Assembly (NCBI GenBank): GCA_018657495.1
Contig: JABHXA010000022.1
Coordinates: forward strand, 1 to 33,187
Origin: Fidelibacterota bacterium
GTDB taxonomy: Bacteria; Fidelibacterota; Marinisomatia; SCGC-AAA003-L08; JACNLC01
Direction: 5' to 3'
DNA length: 33,187 nt
In this document: one piece after another, positions 8,559-17,252 of the stretch
How the letters are laid out: every line of letters starts with the position of its first letter
Numbering within the stretch: the stretch's first letter is position 1
Program-made: the position numbers and the translations under genes
The notes under the pieces: generated by a model
What the model was told of the DNA's origin: nothing
Databases searched by the model: none
What the model saw: the letters and a program-made list of their open reading frames with translations, nothing else

Positions 8559-11500
8559 ATGAAGTCAATTACTAGAATATTATCTTTCACCTTATTATGG
8601 TTGATTGTTCCATCGGTTGTAATGGCTGTGGATTTAAATAATTATTCATTGTCATTTTCAGAAAATGAAAATGGTGTAATTACCCTGGATACCTGGCCGT
8701 CAAGCACAGTTACTCATGAAACTGAATTTTCAGTTGAAGCATGGGTCAAACTTGCCCCCGGTGCCACTGATGGGTTAATTATATCAAAAGAAGAATCATT
8801 TGCACTTTCAATTGAAAACAGCAAGTTGACATTTAATATGTATATGGAATGGGATTCCTTATATGTTGATCCATATGAGTGTAGAGATACTGCCTGTAAT
8901 ACATATCCTGATGCCGCTGAATGTGGCACGCATAACTGCGGCGAGGTTCCTGATATCGGCTGGCAGGCCAACGCATCCTACTGTGGAACAGAACAGGGTA
9001 ATCCATACCAATGTAACCCATATCAATGCGGATGGGGTACTTGCTGGAATACATGTTATGAAGCGGTTCCAATTGAATGTTATACAGGATTTTCTCAATG
9101 TGCAAATACTTGTGCCCATGATATCTGTACGGATACCTGTTATAATAATATGTCTGTAAGGAAAGATAAAATTTATGAAGTTGTAGACCCAGATTCGAGA
9201 GACTTTGGGCACGAGTGGCATCACGTGGCTGCATCATTTGGAAATGGTTTTTTACATCTATTTGTTAATGGTGAAGAAGTATCAGAATTAAATATTGAAA
9301 CACATCACAATTCACCTTGGGTTGGAAGTGATAATTATGATGATTATCCTGAAACGCAAAACCCTGAATATCCTGCCAATTCTGTTACATGGATTAAGCC
9401 AAGTCTGCACAGTACTATTGTCGGTAAAAATTTAGATTGGACACTTATTTCTGATTGTGATTATTACGCAGATGAAGCCACATGTGGAACTCAAAATTGC
9501 TCAGATGCTCCCGATGCTGGTTACGGACCCAGTATGGAAATATGCGGCACCCAAAATTGTACGGATAATCCAGATTCAGAATGGGCTTTTGATTCAGACG
9601 AATGTGGTTATCAAACTTGCGCAAATAACTGTTCACTATATTCAGGATATAACAATCAGGATGCCCTTATATATGTAAATGATCAACTGGCAGGAGCCGG
9701 AATCTGCTCAGAATTTCACTATGACATAAGTAATACTGATACCGGTCGTAGTTATTATTATGACAATACGCAAGGATATATGTGCGAGGCAGGCTGTAAT
9801 ACTGAATATCGTTTATGTCCGTTGTCGTGTTTTACCGAATATTCTCAATGTGCAAATACCTGTGCACATTCTACATGTGAGGTAATACCAACCGTCAATA
9901 CATTTGTTGGTTTGCTTGATGAAGTACGAATCTGGAATAAAACACAGTTGGAAGAAGATGTTTATAACCATATGAACTTCACATTGGTCGCTCCAAGTGA
10001 AGAAGGTTTGGTCTCATATTATAAATTTAATGAGGGAAGCGGAATTACCGGTGCATCATACAGGTCAGGTGCACCTGATGCATATTTGAATAACCAGATA
10101 TCATGGGTTGCAGTTCCACGACCTTCAACATTCGAAGTTTTTGCTGAAGACGGTGAAAGCCTGACAAGTATTCGTATCGAGTGGGAAGATGCAACAGGAA
10201 TTAATACTGGATTTAAAATTTATAGAAATGGAAATATTTATACTACCGTACCATTAGCAGCTGCAGATTCTTATACTAATGAATGGCCGGCAGCAGTTGT
10301 AGGATATTATTATAATTATTGTATTACCGCACTTAATGACTATGCTGAATCAGATGCGTTATGTGATGTTGGCTTTATTGACCAAACCGGATCAATTTCA
10401 GGTACAATAGAGACTGAAAGCGGTCAACCTGTTGAGCATGTAAAAGTCACTTCAATTCCTTCGTTTGGCGCTTCAGGTTCATTTGACGGTATTGACGATT
10501 ATGTAGATCTGACAAAATTTATTAGTCAGTATGATCCTGATTTTGAGAATAATGGTGATTTTGATCTTGGAAGTGACGATTTCACTTTTGAAGCCTGGAT
10601 AAAATCGGATGCATCTGATTCAAGAAACGCTATTTTCTCTATTATAAATACTGAGACAAATAAGGGTCTATATCTATACACAAATTCTAATAATCAAGTC
10701 CAAATGGATTTCACCGGTACAACAGGTGCTCATTCTGATTTTAACGGCATGTGGGATATTAGCGAAGAGTTTACCGATTTACAGGCTGTTGAATATATCA
10801 ATAACCTGGGATATTGGGTGGCCGCTGAAGAATTTATTGATTCAAATGGAAATGGTACCTGGGACGCTCCTGAGACTTATACCGATTGGAATTATAACCA
10901 ATCCTGGGATGATGATGTGGAGACCTATGTTGATGCTAACTTTAACGGCGTATGGGATCAGCCAGAACCGTTTATTGATAGTGATGGCAATGGCACTTGG
11001 ACAGATGCAGAACCACTAACCGATGCAAATCAAAATGGTTTTCTTGATGAAGGAGAAGAATATACCGATTCAAATGGAAATGGTGAATGGGATGCCCCTG
11101 AAGAATTTACTGATCTGAATTTTAATGGTGAATGGGACGGACCTGAGCAATTCTCAGATTATAATGGGGATGGTATCTACGAGGCAAATATTGCTGAGCC
11201 ATTTGTAGATGATAATAATGATGGAATTTGGTTTAATGGCGAATTTCTTTATGATATGAACAACAACTATACCTGGGATGATGCCGAACCTTGGGTAGAA
11301 GAAAATGATGATGTCGCGGATGGAACATGGCACCATGTTGCAGCTGTACTCAGCGGCGGCTCTTTGCAGATGTACGTAGATGGTACAGCATCAGGTTCTC
11401 CTGTTGTTTTGACTGGATTAAATATATCAGCCAATAAAATTTATGTAGGTAATGATCATCTGAATAATGTTTTCACTGGTCAGCTAGATGAAATTAGATT

Positions 11501-14500
11501 CTGGAATGCGGCAAGATCACCTGAACAAATCAGTCAATTTTGGGACATTGCAGTAATCCCGGAACAAGAAGAAGATCTTAAGGGATACTGGAAGTTTGAT
11601 GCCAATGTTTTTGTAACCGTGTATGATCGGACCCTCAATAATAATCATGGTAAAATGAAACGTGGTGTTGGTTGGAATGAAGATATTGCACCGGTAAACT
11701 CCGGGGATTATACTGATGAATTCGGTAATTATACAATCGCCGGTATTGTTTATAATGCTGCAGGTACACAATTTACTGTGACACCTGAATTGGGAGTACA
11801 TGTCTTTGATCCTCCATTTAGACTGAGAACACTCAATGCTGAGAATAATTTAGCTGAACAGGTTGATTTTACAGATACATCCACATATCCAGTTGCAGGT
11901 ACCATCAATTACGTTGGAACCGATTGTTTTGCCGCTGATGTATTTATCCAGGTAGATGGACAATTCCAGGCAGGTAATACGCAAACTAATCAATTTGGTC
12001 AGTTCTCATTTGATGTCCCCATTGGAGTTCATAATTTATCTCCATTCTCCGGGACAGGTGATTATCGTCCAGGATATTATCCATACTGCTTTGATGCAAA
12101 TCCAGAATTGTCTGATTGCCCTGCTCATAATTTCAATAGTCCTGTAACCAATATACAGTGGTTTGATTTTACCAAAAATAAATTAACTGTTGATGCATGG
12201 GGTGGCGGCTGTCGAAACTCATTGGGTAGTGTGGCCGTAAGAATTAGAAGCACTGATCCTTCAACATGTTATGATGAAATTCATTATACAGATAAAACTG
12301 GGCATCTAGAAGTTCTCCTGCCTCCAATCCATTATCTTGTTGGTGTGACTTTGGAAGATTACCCATTTGTAACACCGGATAATGGTTATACCAATTTTAA
12401 TACTGTTTTGGTAAATCTGATGGCAGGTGATTCTGACCTCCAGTATGTATACCAGGCTGATCCAAATCTTGAGGTAAGTAATTTACCTGGTGGTTGTATG
12501 GGAGAAGATGATTTGGGTGAATCGTATGAAATCCCAATATTCTACCAGTATATGCCAGATACCCTTTCTCTTTCTCTCTTTGAGAAATATGGGTACTATG
12601 AAGGTGAAACATATATAAAATACGCCAATGCGCCTGCAGAAACATTGGATCTTGCAACATGTCCAGTTGATTCTGCAAACATTGCAGTAATCGATCAGCT
12701 TAGCGATATGTCAGCTCAACAGGATTTGCCAATTACTGATGGTGCCGGTATTTATGCAGTTGCACCAGGTAATCCAAATATTTTGGCTGGTGGAGCACAT
12801 CCATATCAAAAGAAAATAGAATTCACGGCCTCTTCAGCAGGTCTTGGATCAGATTCTTACACTGTTTGGGCATATGTTGATGGAAATAAATCCAGGAATG
12901 TTGCCTTTGCAACTACTGGTCCTGATATTCCACTACTCATATTAAGAGATCCTCCTGGTGATGGAAGTAATGCCGTGTATAGCGAGGGATCATCGTCTTG
13001 TTTTGCCATGAGTATGTCTATGGGGGCCAGTTTTGGGCTCAATGTAGGTGCAAGTGTTGAAATGGGTCCTGATTTTGAAGCTGGATTTGGTATGATTGTC
13101 GCCACCGATATTACTGCCGAAGTAAATGTTGGTGTTGGTCTGTCAATCGAAGGTAGCGTTGGAACTGAACTGAATATGTGCACAGAAGTAACTGAAACCT
13201 ATTCTACCTCCGGTAATGATGATATAATTGGTCATACCGGTGACATCTTTGTAGGTGGTGCCCTAAATGTTCTTTATGGAATTACTGATAATTTATATAT
13301 ATTCTCAGCGGACACCCTTGATACTAATAATGGAGATGATTTTGGTGAAGGTGAACATATGCAGCCGGCACCAAATGAAGAGGTTGTGGATTATTCTATA
13401 ATTCATAATGGTGCCTGTGTAATTCAATCAGATCGCGGATTATTTGTTGCGCCTGATGGATTTGCCACAACATATATTTTCACTGAAGAATATATTATTA
13501 CCTATATGATTCCGCAACTTGAATTCCTTGCAGCCAATATTGATGAAGTAGAACCTGGCGAACCATTTACCGATGCTAATGGAAATGATTCTTGGGAGCA
13601 AGGTGAAAATTATATTGACTTGAATCAGAATAATCAATTTGATGCTGACTATATTTCTGATATCCACGATTATAACAGGGATATCGAAAAATGGAATTCA
13701 CATGTGAACTATAATAATTATTTAAAAGATGCTGCTGAATTCCAGGAAAATATTTCCTTCTCAGCAGGTGCAGACTATGAGTACTCGTTCACTGGTTCAA
13801 GGACTGAAACCGTAACAACAGAATTTTCAATGAGTATTGAAAACTCAATTGGGTTAGAAGTGGGAGCTACAGTTGCCGGTATTGGAGCTGGAGTATCAAC
13901 TGAAATGTCTTTCGGGATTTCCATGGGAATGGGAACAACATTTGAAAATACAGAAACTACTTCAATGAGTTTTGTACTTTCTGATGATGATATTGGTGAT
14001 GCATTTACCGTAGATATAATGGAAGATCCAGTTTATGGTACAACGGTATTCAAACTCATATCAGCAGTTACCAGTAATCCGTATGAAAAAGAGCATAAAG
14101 TTGATATCACTTATCCAGATGGAAATGTCCATGGTGATGTGGTATTAAGTGCAGCTACTGTACCTCGAGATGTGCCTGTATTCTCAGTCGAATCTAATAA
14201 TGTTCTTCTTGATGTTCTACCCGAAGATCCTGCTGTGTATAATCTTCTTATTGGTAATGCCAGTCAGACACCGCCAGACGGTGAAACCAGAACATATACA
14301 TTATCCATCAATCAAGCATCCAATCCAGATGGTGCGGTGATAAAGATTGGTGGTGTTAATCTTGAGGGATCGCTTGCTTATACAATTGCTCCATTTGAAA
14401 ATATTAATTCAACAATGACAATTGATCGAGGTCCGATTGCCTATAATTATGATGATATTGAATTAACATTCCAGGCCATTGATGATGGTTCACAATCTGT

Positions 14501-17051
14501 TTCACAGTTTGTCACGGCGCATTTTGTGTCACCTTGTTCACCTATCTCACTTTTGACATTATCTGATAACTGGGTAATCAATCATGAAAATAATAATGAA
14601 CTTAATATATATGTAAGTAACTATGATCTTGATGATATAAATCTCCGTGAACTTGGAATTCAATTCCGGGAGATTGGGACAAATAATTGGATACCTGCAA
14701 CATCTGTATCAATAGACTCTGTGAGTTCTGATGAAGACTATGCAACTATCCTTTGGGATGTGAGCGGTATCGCTGATTCAGCTTATGAATTACGGGCGTT
14801 GGCTCAATGTGAGTTAAATCAAAGTTATACCCCTGCAGTTGTTGGTGTGGTTGATAGAAATATACCACAAATAATCGGAAGTCCTCAACCGGCAGATGGC
14901 GTGCTTGAACCCAGTGATTTAATCAGTGTCTCCTTTAGTGAGGATTTAAATTGTAATGCAATCAATCCACCTCTACATATTCATTTGGATGATCTGGAGA
15001 ATGCATTAACAGTTCCATATACATTCACATGCGTAGAAAACGAAATTGTCATTATGCCTGCAATGCCTGATCAATTTATGGAAAATCGTCAGTTGACTGC
15101 AAAACTGGTTGATATTGAAGATAAATATGGTAATAAAATTGCCGACGATCTTATCTGGGAATTCTTCTTTAACAAGAATCCGGTACGTTGGATTACCGCT
15201 AATGTGAATGCTGTAAAAATTCCTGAAGTGCCACTATCATTTGTAGCATCAATCTGGAATTCTGGTGGCCAATTTGAAACCTGGGAGCTGACCGAAATGC
15301 CGGATTGGCTTACTGCAGATGTTACATCAGGAGAACTCACCTTTAATGAATCTGCTACAATCACATTTGATGTAAGCAATAACCTGAACCCTGGTTTCCA
15401 TAACTTTGATGTTATAGCTGCCACTCCTGGCGGGAATGAAGATCTTCACGTTAATATTCGAATGTTATGTCCAGATCCGGGATGGGAAGTTGAGGCATCT
15501 CAGTATCAGTATACTATGACTGTTACTGCTGTCCTTTATATTCAAGATGAATTATCAACGGATTCTTATGACAGGGTTTCTGCCTATGTGGATAATGAAC
15601 TCCGTGGATCAGCACCAGTTGTCACCTATGAAGATGTAAATATCAATGGGAATATTGTAGATCTGCATCTTGTATTTTTAACAATTTATAGTAATCAACT
15701 TTCTGGTGAGGATATCACCTTTAGAGTTTGGGATTCTTCTGAATGTACCGAATATGGCCATGTGGAAGAGCATTTTGAATTTGTTAATAACGCTGAACAT
15801 GGTCTACCCATTGAACCGGTAACACTCACAACCACAGGTGCGATTGTTCAAAGATACGATCTACCATCCGGCTGGACATGGTTATCCATGAATCTTACTC
15901 CTGACGATTTCTCGGTAAATTCTGTATTGAATAGTCTCAGCTCAACACCGGGTCAGGATATTATAAAAAGTCAGTCAACCTACAGCCAATTTATTGAAGG
16001 ATTGGGTTGGGTTGGATCACTGTCTGAATTAGACAATGAATCTATGTATCTGCTTAGAACTGCTGAAGCCGATCAGCTTGAGCTAGTTGGGGAAGCTGTT
16101 AATCCTGATTCACTCGATATAAATGTAGTTGAAGGATGGAACTGGATAGGTTATTCTCCACAGGGAAATCTCACCACAAATTCAGCCCTCGTATCGCTGG
16201 ACAAAGTTACTGGTGATCTTGTTAAGAGTCAATTTGGTTTTGCCCAATATGTTGAGGGTGCCGGCTGGCTTGGAAGTTTAACATATATGACACCGCAATT
16301 AGGATACCTCCTGAGAGTTTCTGAAAGTAGTACACTAACTTATCCGGCTGTAAATGATGATGAAAATCCAACACTTTCAAAATCATATTATTTCCCGGCA
16401 TATTCTGAAAATATTCCTGTAGTCGATGTCGCTGTAAAAAGTTACACTTACAATATGACAGCAATATTTGATATTGAAAAAGGTTTAGGTGAATTCATTA
16501 ATGACTATGACATTCTGTATGCCTATGTCGGTGATGAAATACGTGGCGAAGCCGTCTCGATACCAGTTGACTATAAGCAACAGAATTTAATATTTATGAT
16601 GATGTATAGTGATTTTGAGGAAGGTGAGGTGATTCATTTTGAATTATATGATTCAGAACATGATGAGATGATGAGGATTTCTGACAGAATTATCTTCTCA
16701 ACTAATCAGACATTGGGAACGGTTGACAATCCGATTTTACTTAGCGGAAAAGGCTACAGTGTTGTTATTCCTGAATCGTTTAACCTGTCACAAAATTTCC
16801 CGAATCCATTTAATCCGATAACCGAAATACAATATAGTATTCCTGTCGACAGTAAAGTTGTATTGAATGTATATGACATTAGTGGACGATTGGTCAAAAC
16901 ATTGATTTCAAATTATCAGAGTGCCGGTTATCACAGCGTTAAATGGGATGGTTCCAATGAGAGTGGAATCATGAGTTCATCAGGTATCTATTTCTACCGA
17001 ATGACCACAGGCGAATATACCGAAATGAGAAAGATGATTCTTTTAAAATAG
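8559..17051 (+). CDS. Giant secreted LamG / multi-domain surface protein with T9SS-type sorting domain (gene 2, paralogue of gene 1)
   Basis: From ATG 8559 the protein has 2830 residues; the in-frame ATG at 8502 would add 19 mostly charged residues before the signal peptide. The signal peptide ends VVMA before VDLNN, the same mature start as gene 1. The domain order is the same throughout: LamG (8628-10110) with two Cys-rich inserts; Fn3-like; nested regulatory > LamG > Asp repeats (10386-11834); regulatory-like domains; central region (12948-14088); Big_5-like (DGVLEPSDLISVSF); BACON-like (DWLTADV); M (15476-15834); two GWxW modules (about 15860-16350, IKSQSTYSQF and VKSQFGFAQYVEGAGWLGSL); second M (16429-16752); and sorting domain (FPNPFNPITEIQYSIPV, ending MRKMILLK). 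By eye, about half the residues match gene 1 in the blocks compared. It is probably co-transcribed with gene 1 and exported by the same route. It differs in having two fewer 15-residue units and an extra Cys-rich insert. Confidence 0.93.
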   Translation: MKSITRILSFTLLWLIVPSVVMAVDLNNYSLSFSENENGVITLDTWPSSTVTHETEFSVEAWVKLAPGATDGLIISKEESFALSIENSKLTFNMYMEWDSLYVDPYECRDTACNTYPDAAECGTHNCGEVPDIGWQANASYCGTEQGNPYQCNPYQCGWGTCWNTCYEAVPIECYTGFSQCANTCAHDICTDTCYNNMSVRKDKIYEVVDPDSRDFGHEWHHVAASFGNGFLHLFVNGEEVSELNIETHHNSPWVGSDNYDDYPETQNPEYPANSVTWIKPSLHSTIVGKNLDWTLISDCDYYADEATCGTQNCSDAPDAGYGPSMEICGTQNCTDNPDSEWAFDSDECGYQTCANNCSLYSGYNNQDALIYVNDQLAGAGICSEFHYDISNTDTGRSYYYDNTQGYMCEAGCNTEYRLCPLSCFTEYSQCANTCAHSTCEVIPTVNTFVGLLDEVRIWNKTQLEEDVYNHMNFTLVAPSEEGLVSYYKFNEGSGITGASYRSGAPDAYLNNQISWVAVPRPSTFEVFAEDGESLTSIRIEWEDATGINTGFKIYRNGNIYTTVPLAAADSYTNEWPAAVVGYYYNYCITALNDYAESDALCDVGFIDQTGSISGTIETESGQPVEHVKVTSIPSFGASGSFDGIDDYVDLTKFISQYDPDFENNGDFDLGSDDFTFEAWIKSDASDSRNAIFSIINTETNKGLYLYTNSNNQVQMDFTGTTGAHSDFNGMWDISEEFTDLQAVEYINNLGYWVAAEEFIDSNGNGTWDAPETYTDWNYNQSWDDDVETYVDANFNGVWDQPEPFIDSDGNGTWTDAEPLTDANQNGFLDEGEEYTDSNGNGEWDAPEEFTDLNFNGEWDGPEQFSDYNGDGIYEANIAEPFVDDNNDGIWFNGEFLYDMNNNYTWDDAEPWVEENDDVADGTWHHVAAVLSGGSLQMYVDGTASGSPVVLTGLNISANKIYVGNDHLNNVFTGQLDEIRFWNAARSPEQISQFWDIAVIPEQEEDLKGYWKFDANVFVTVYDRTLNNNHGKMKRGVGWNEDIAPVNSGDYTDEFGNYTIAGIVYNAAGTQFTVTPELGVHVFDPPFRLRTLNAENNLAEQVDFTDTSTYPVAGTINYVGTDCFAADVFIQVDGQFQAGNTQTNQFGQFSFDVPIGVHNLSPFSGTGDYRPGYYPYCFDANPELSDCPAHNFNSPVTNIQWFDFTKNKLTVDAWGGGCRNSLGSVAVRIRSTDPSTCYDEIHYTDKTGHLEVLLPPIHYLVGVTLEDYPFVTPDNGYTNFNTVLVNLMAGDSDLQYVYQADPNLEVSNLPGGCMGEDDLGESYEIPIFYQYMPDTLSLSLFEKYGYYEGETYIKYANAPAETLDLATCPVDSANIAVIDQLSDMSAQQDLPITDGAGIYAVAPGNPNILAGGAHPYQKKIEFTASSAGLGSDSYTVWAYVDGNKSRNVAFATTGPDIPLLILRDPPGDGSNAVYSEGSSSCFAMSMSMGASFGLNVGASVEMGPDFEAGFGMIVATDITAEVNVGVGLSIEGSVGTELNMCTEVTETYSTSGNDDIIGHTGDIFVGGALNVLYGITDNLYIFSADTLDTNNGDDFGEGEHMQPAPNEEVVDYSIIHNGACVIQSDRGLFVAPDGFATTYIFTEEYIITYMIPQLEFLAANIDEVEPGEPFTDANGNDSWEQGENYIDLNQNNQFDADYISDIHDYNRDIEKWNSHVNYNNYLKDAAEFQENISFSAGADYEYSFTGSRTETVTTEFSMSIENSIGLEVGATVAGIGAGVSTEMSFGISMGMGTTFENTETTSMSFVLSDDDIGDAFTVDIMEDPVYGTTVFKLISAVTSNPYEKEHKVDITYPDGNVHGDVVLSAATVPRDVPVFSVESNNVLLDVLPEDPAVYNLLIGNASQTPPDGETRTYTLSINQASNPDGAVIKIGGVNLEGSLAYTIAPFENINSTMTIDRGPIAYNYDDIELTFQAIDDGSQSVSQFVTAHFVSPCSPISLLTLSDNWVINHENNNELNIYVSNYDLDDINLRELGIQFREIGTNNWIPATSVSIDSVSSDEDYATILWDVSGIADSAYELRALAQCELNQSYTPAVVGVVDRNIPQIIGSPQPADGVLEPSDLISVSFSEDLNCNAINPPLHIHLDDLENALTVPYTFTCVENEIVIMPAMPDQFMENRQLTAKLVDIEDKYGNKIADDLIWEFFFNKNPVRWITANVNAVKIPEVPLSFVASIWNSGGQFETWELTEMPDWLTADVTSGELTFNESATITFDVSNNLNPGFHNFDVIAATPGGNEDLHVNIRMLCPDPGWEVEASQYQYTMTVTAVLYIQDELSTDSYDRVSAYVDNELRGSAPVVTYEDVNINGNIVDLHLVFLTIYSNQLSGEDITFRVWDSSECTEYGHVEEHFEFVNNAEHGLPIEPVTLTTTGAIVQRYDLPSGWTWLSMNLTPDDFSVNSVLNSLSSTPGQDIIKSQSTYSQFIEGLGWVGSLSELDNESMYLLRTAEADQLELVGEAVNPDSLDINVVEGWNWIGYSPQGNLTTNSALVSLDKVTGDLVKSQFGFAQYVEGAGWLGSLTYMTPQLGYLLRVSESSTLTYPAVNDDENPTLSKSYYFPAYSENIPVVDVAVKSYTYNMTAIFDIEKGLGEFINDYDILYAYVGDEIRGEAVSIPVDYKQQNLIFMMMYSDFEEGEVIHFELYDSEHDEMMRISDRIIFSTNQTLGTVDNPILLSGKGYSVVIPESFNLSQNFPNPFNPITEIQYSIPVDSKVVLNVYDISGRLVKTLISNYQSAGYHSVKWDGSNESGIMSSSGIYFYRMTTGEYTEMRKMILLK
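8868..9170 (+). other. Cys-rich insert 1 in the N-terminal LamG of gene 2
   Basis: About 100 residues with 14 cysteines sit between the LamG strand MYMEWDSLY and the strand HEWHHVAASF, the same loop as the gene 1 insert. Motifs include CGTHNC, CNPYQCGWGTCWNTC and CANTCAHDIC. A near-identical DNA stretch encoding SQCANTCAH recurs at 9842. No named family was recognised. Confidence 0.7.
9450..9881 (+). other. Cys-rich insert 2 in the N-terminal LamG of gene 2
   Basis: About 144 residues with 16 cysteines interrupt the same LamG at a second loop, between STIVGKNLDW and TFVGLLDEVRIWN. The first part repeats CGTQNCxxxPD twice. The middle (CGYQTCANNC ... CSEFHYDIS ... CEAGC) matches the gene 1 insert, and the end (SQCANTCAHSTC) matches insert 1 of this gene. 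It therefore looks like a composite of the other two inserts. Confidence 0.7.
10386..11834 (+). other. Three-level nested domain: regulatory-like > LamG > Asp repeats (gene 2)
   Basis: The outer domain opens with GSISGTIETESGQPVEHVKV. A LamG follows from about 10476 (SFDGIDDYVDL), is broken by the repeat array, and resumes with WHHVAAVLSGG at 11328. The outer domain resumes near 11697 with SGDYTDEFGNYTIAGIV and closes with FRLRTL. The order and break points match gene 1, so the nesting predates the duplication of the two genes. Confidence 0.75.
10815..11307 (+). repeat. 11-unit array of 15-residue Asp/Asn repeats (gene 2)
   Basis: Eleven units have the same consensus as in gene 1 (for example SDGNGTWTDAEPLTD), with a 16-residue unit third from the start and a 17-residue unit third from the end, exactly as in gene 1. 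From the first to the last unit the distance is 459 bp, against 549 bp in gene 1. The difference is 90 bp, two units, gained or lost in the middle of the array. Calcium binding is inferred. Confidence 0.88.
12948..14088 (+). other. Conserved Gly/Ser-rich region of unknown function (gene 2)
   Basis: Counterpart of 4361-5510 in gene 1, opening with ILRDPPGDGS and ending FKLISAVTSNPYE. The alternating strands are kept (SMSMGASFGLNVGASVEMG; SFGISMGMGTTF), as are the acidic SDDDIGD motif and the motif DPVYGTTVFKLIS. A two-unit Asp/Asn repeat lies inside at 13551-13652. Function unknown. Confidence 0.55.
13551..13652 (+). repeat. Two-unit copy of the Asp/Asn repeat in the central region (gene 2)
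   Basis: EPGEPFTDANGNDSWEQGEN followed by YIDLNQNNQFDADY keeps the 15-residue spacing, at the same place as 4976-5077 in gene 1. A Ca2+-binding role is inferred. Confidence 0.72.
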
Positions 17052-17081
17052 GAATCCCTGGAATACTTTACTACTTACTAT

Positions 17082-17114
17082 TACCCATCTCACAGTCAAT
17101 CTGTGAGATGGGTA
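17082..17114. terminator. 14-bp perfect hairpin downstream of gene 2
   Basis: The arms TACCCATCTCACAG (17082-17095) and CTGTGAGATGGGTA (17101-17114) are perfectly complementary around a 5-base loop, starting 31 bases after the gene 2 stop. No T-tract follows, so this could be a factor-assisted terminator, a 3' end protector or a bidirectional site rather than a classic intrinsic terminator. Confidence 0.6.
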
Positions 17115-17128
17115 CATTATCCTGCACG

Positions 17129-17134
17129 TATAAT
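17129..17134 (+). promoter_or_regulatory. Isolated TATAAT box upstream of gene 3
   Basis: A perfect TATAAT lies between the two hairpins, but no TTGACA-like hexamer is present 16-18 bases upstream. If used, it would give a leader of about 110 bases that contains the second hairpin. The element is common by chance in AT-rich DNA. Confidence 0.2.
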
Positions 17135-17177
17135 AAGCGAGACATTAAGTAAATCAACAAGTATTCTATTCAAACTA

Positions 17178-17199
17178 AATCCCCGAAATATCGGGGATT
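17178..17199 (+). terminator. 9-bp GC-centred hairpin before gene 3
   Basis: AATCCCCGA (17178-17186) pairs with TCGGGGATT (17191-17199) around an AATA loop, followed by an A/T stretch (ATTATATTATT). This fits an imperfect intrinsic terminator for the gene 1-gene 2 unit. If gene 3 is transcribed from upstream, it would instead lie in the gene 3 leader. Confidence 0.55.
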
Positions 17200-17242
17200 A
17201 TTATATTATTAAAAATTAACTACAAGCATATTTATTGTTATT

Positions 17243-17247
17243 AGGAG
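17243..17247 (+). promoter_or_regulatory. Ribosome binding site that sets the TTG start of gene 3
   Basis: AGGAG lies 5 bases before TTG 17253. The first in-frame upstream stop is TAA at 17217, and no in-frame ATG occurs in the signal peptide or the first PKD domain. The site therefore decides a non-ATG start. Confidence 0.75.
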
Positions 17248-17252
17248 CAATT

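Noticed and set aside
8833..9237. Overlapping antisense and alternate-frame open stretches (8833-9237, 8859-9224 on the minus strand, 8863-9159 on the plus strand)
   Set aside because: They lie within the Cys-rich insert of gene 2, where Tyr/Asn/Cys codons happen to leave several frames open. They have no start signals and no recognisable protein features.
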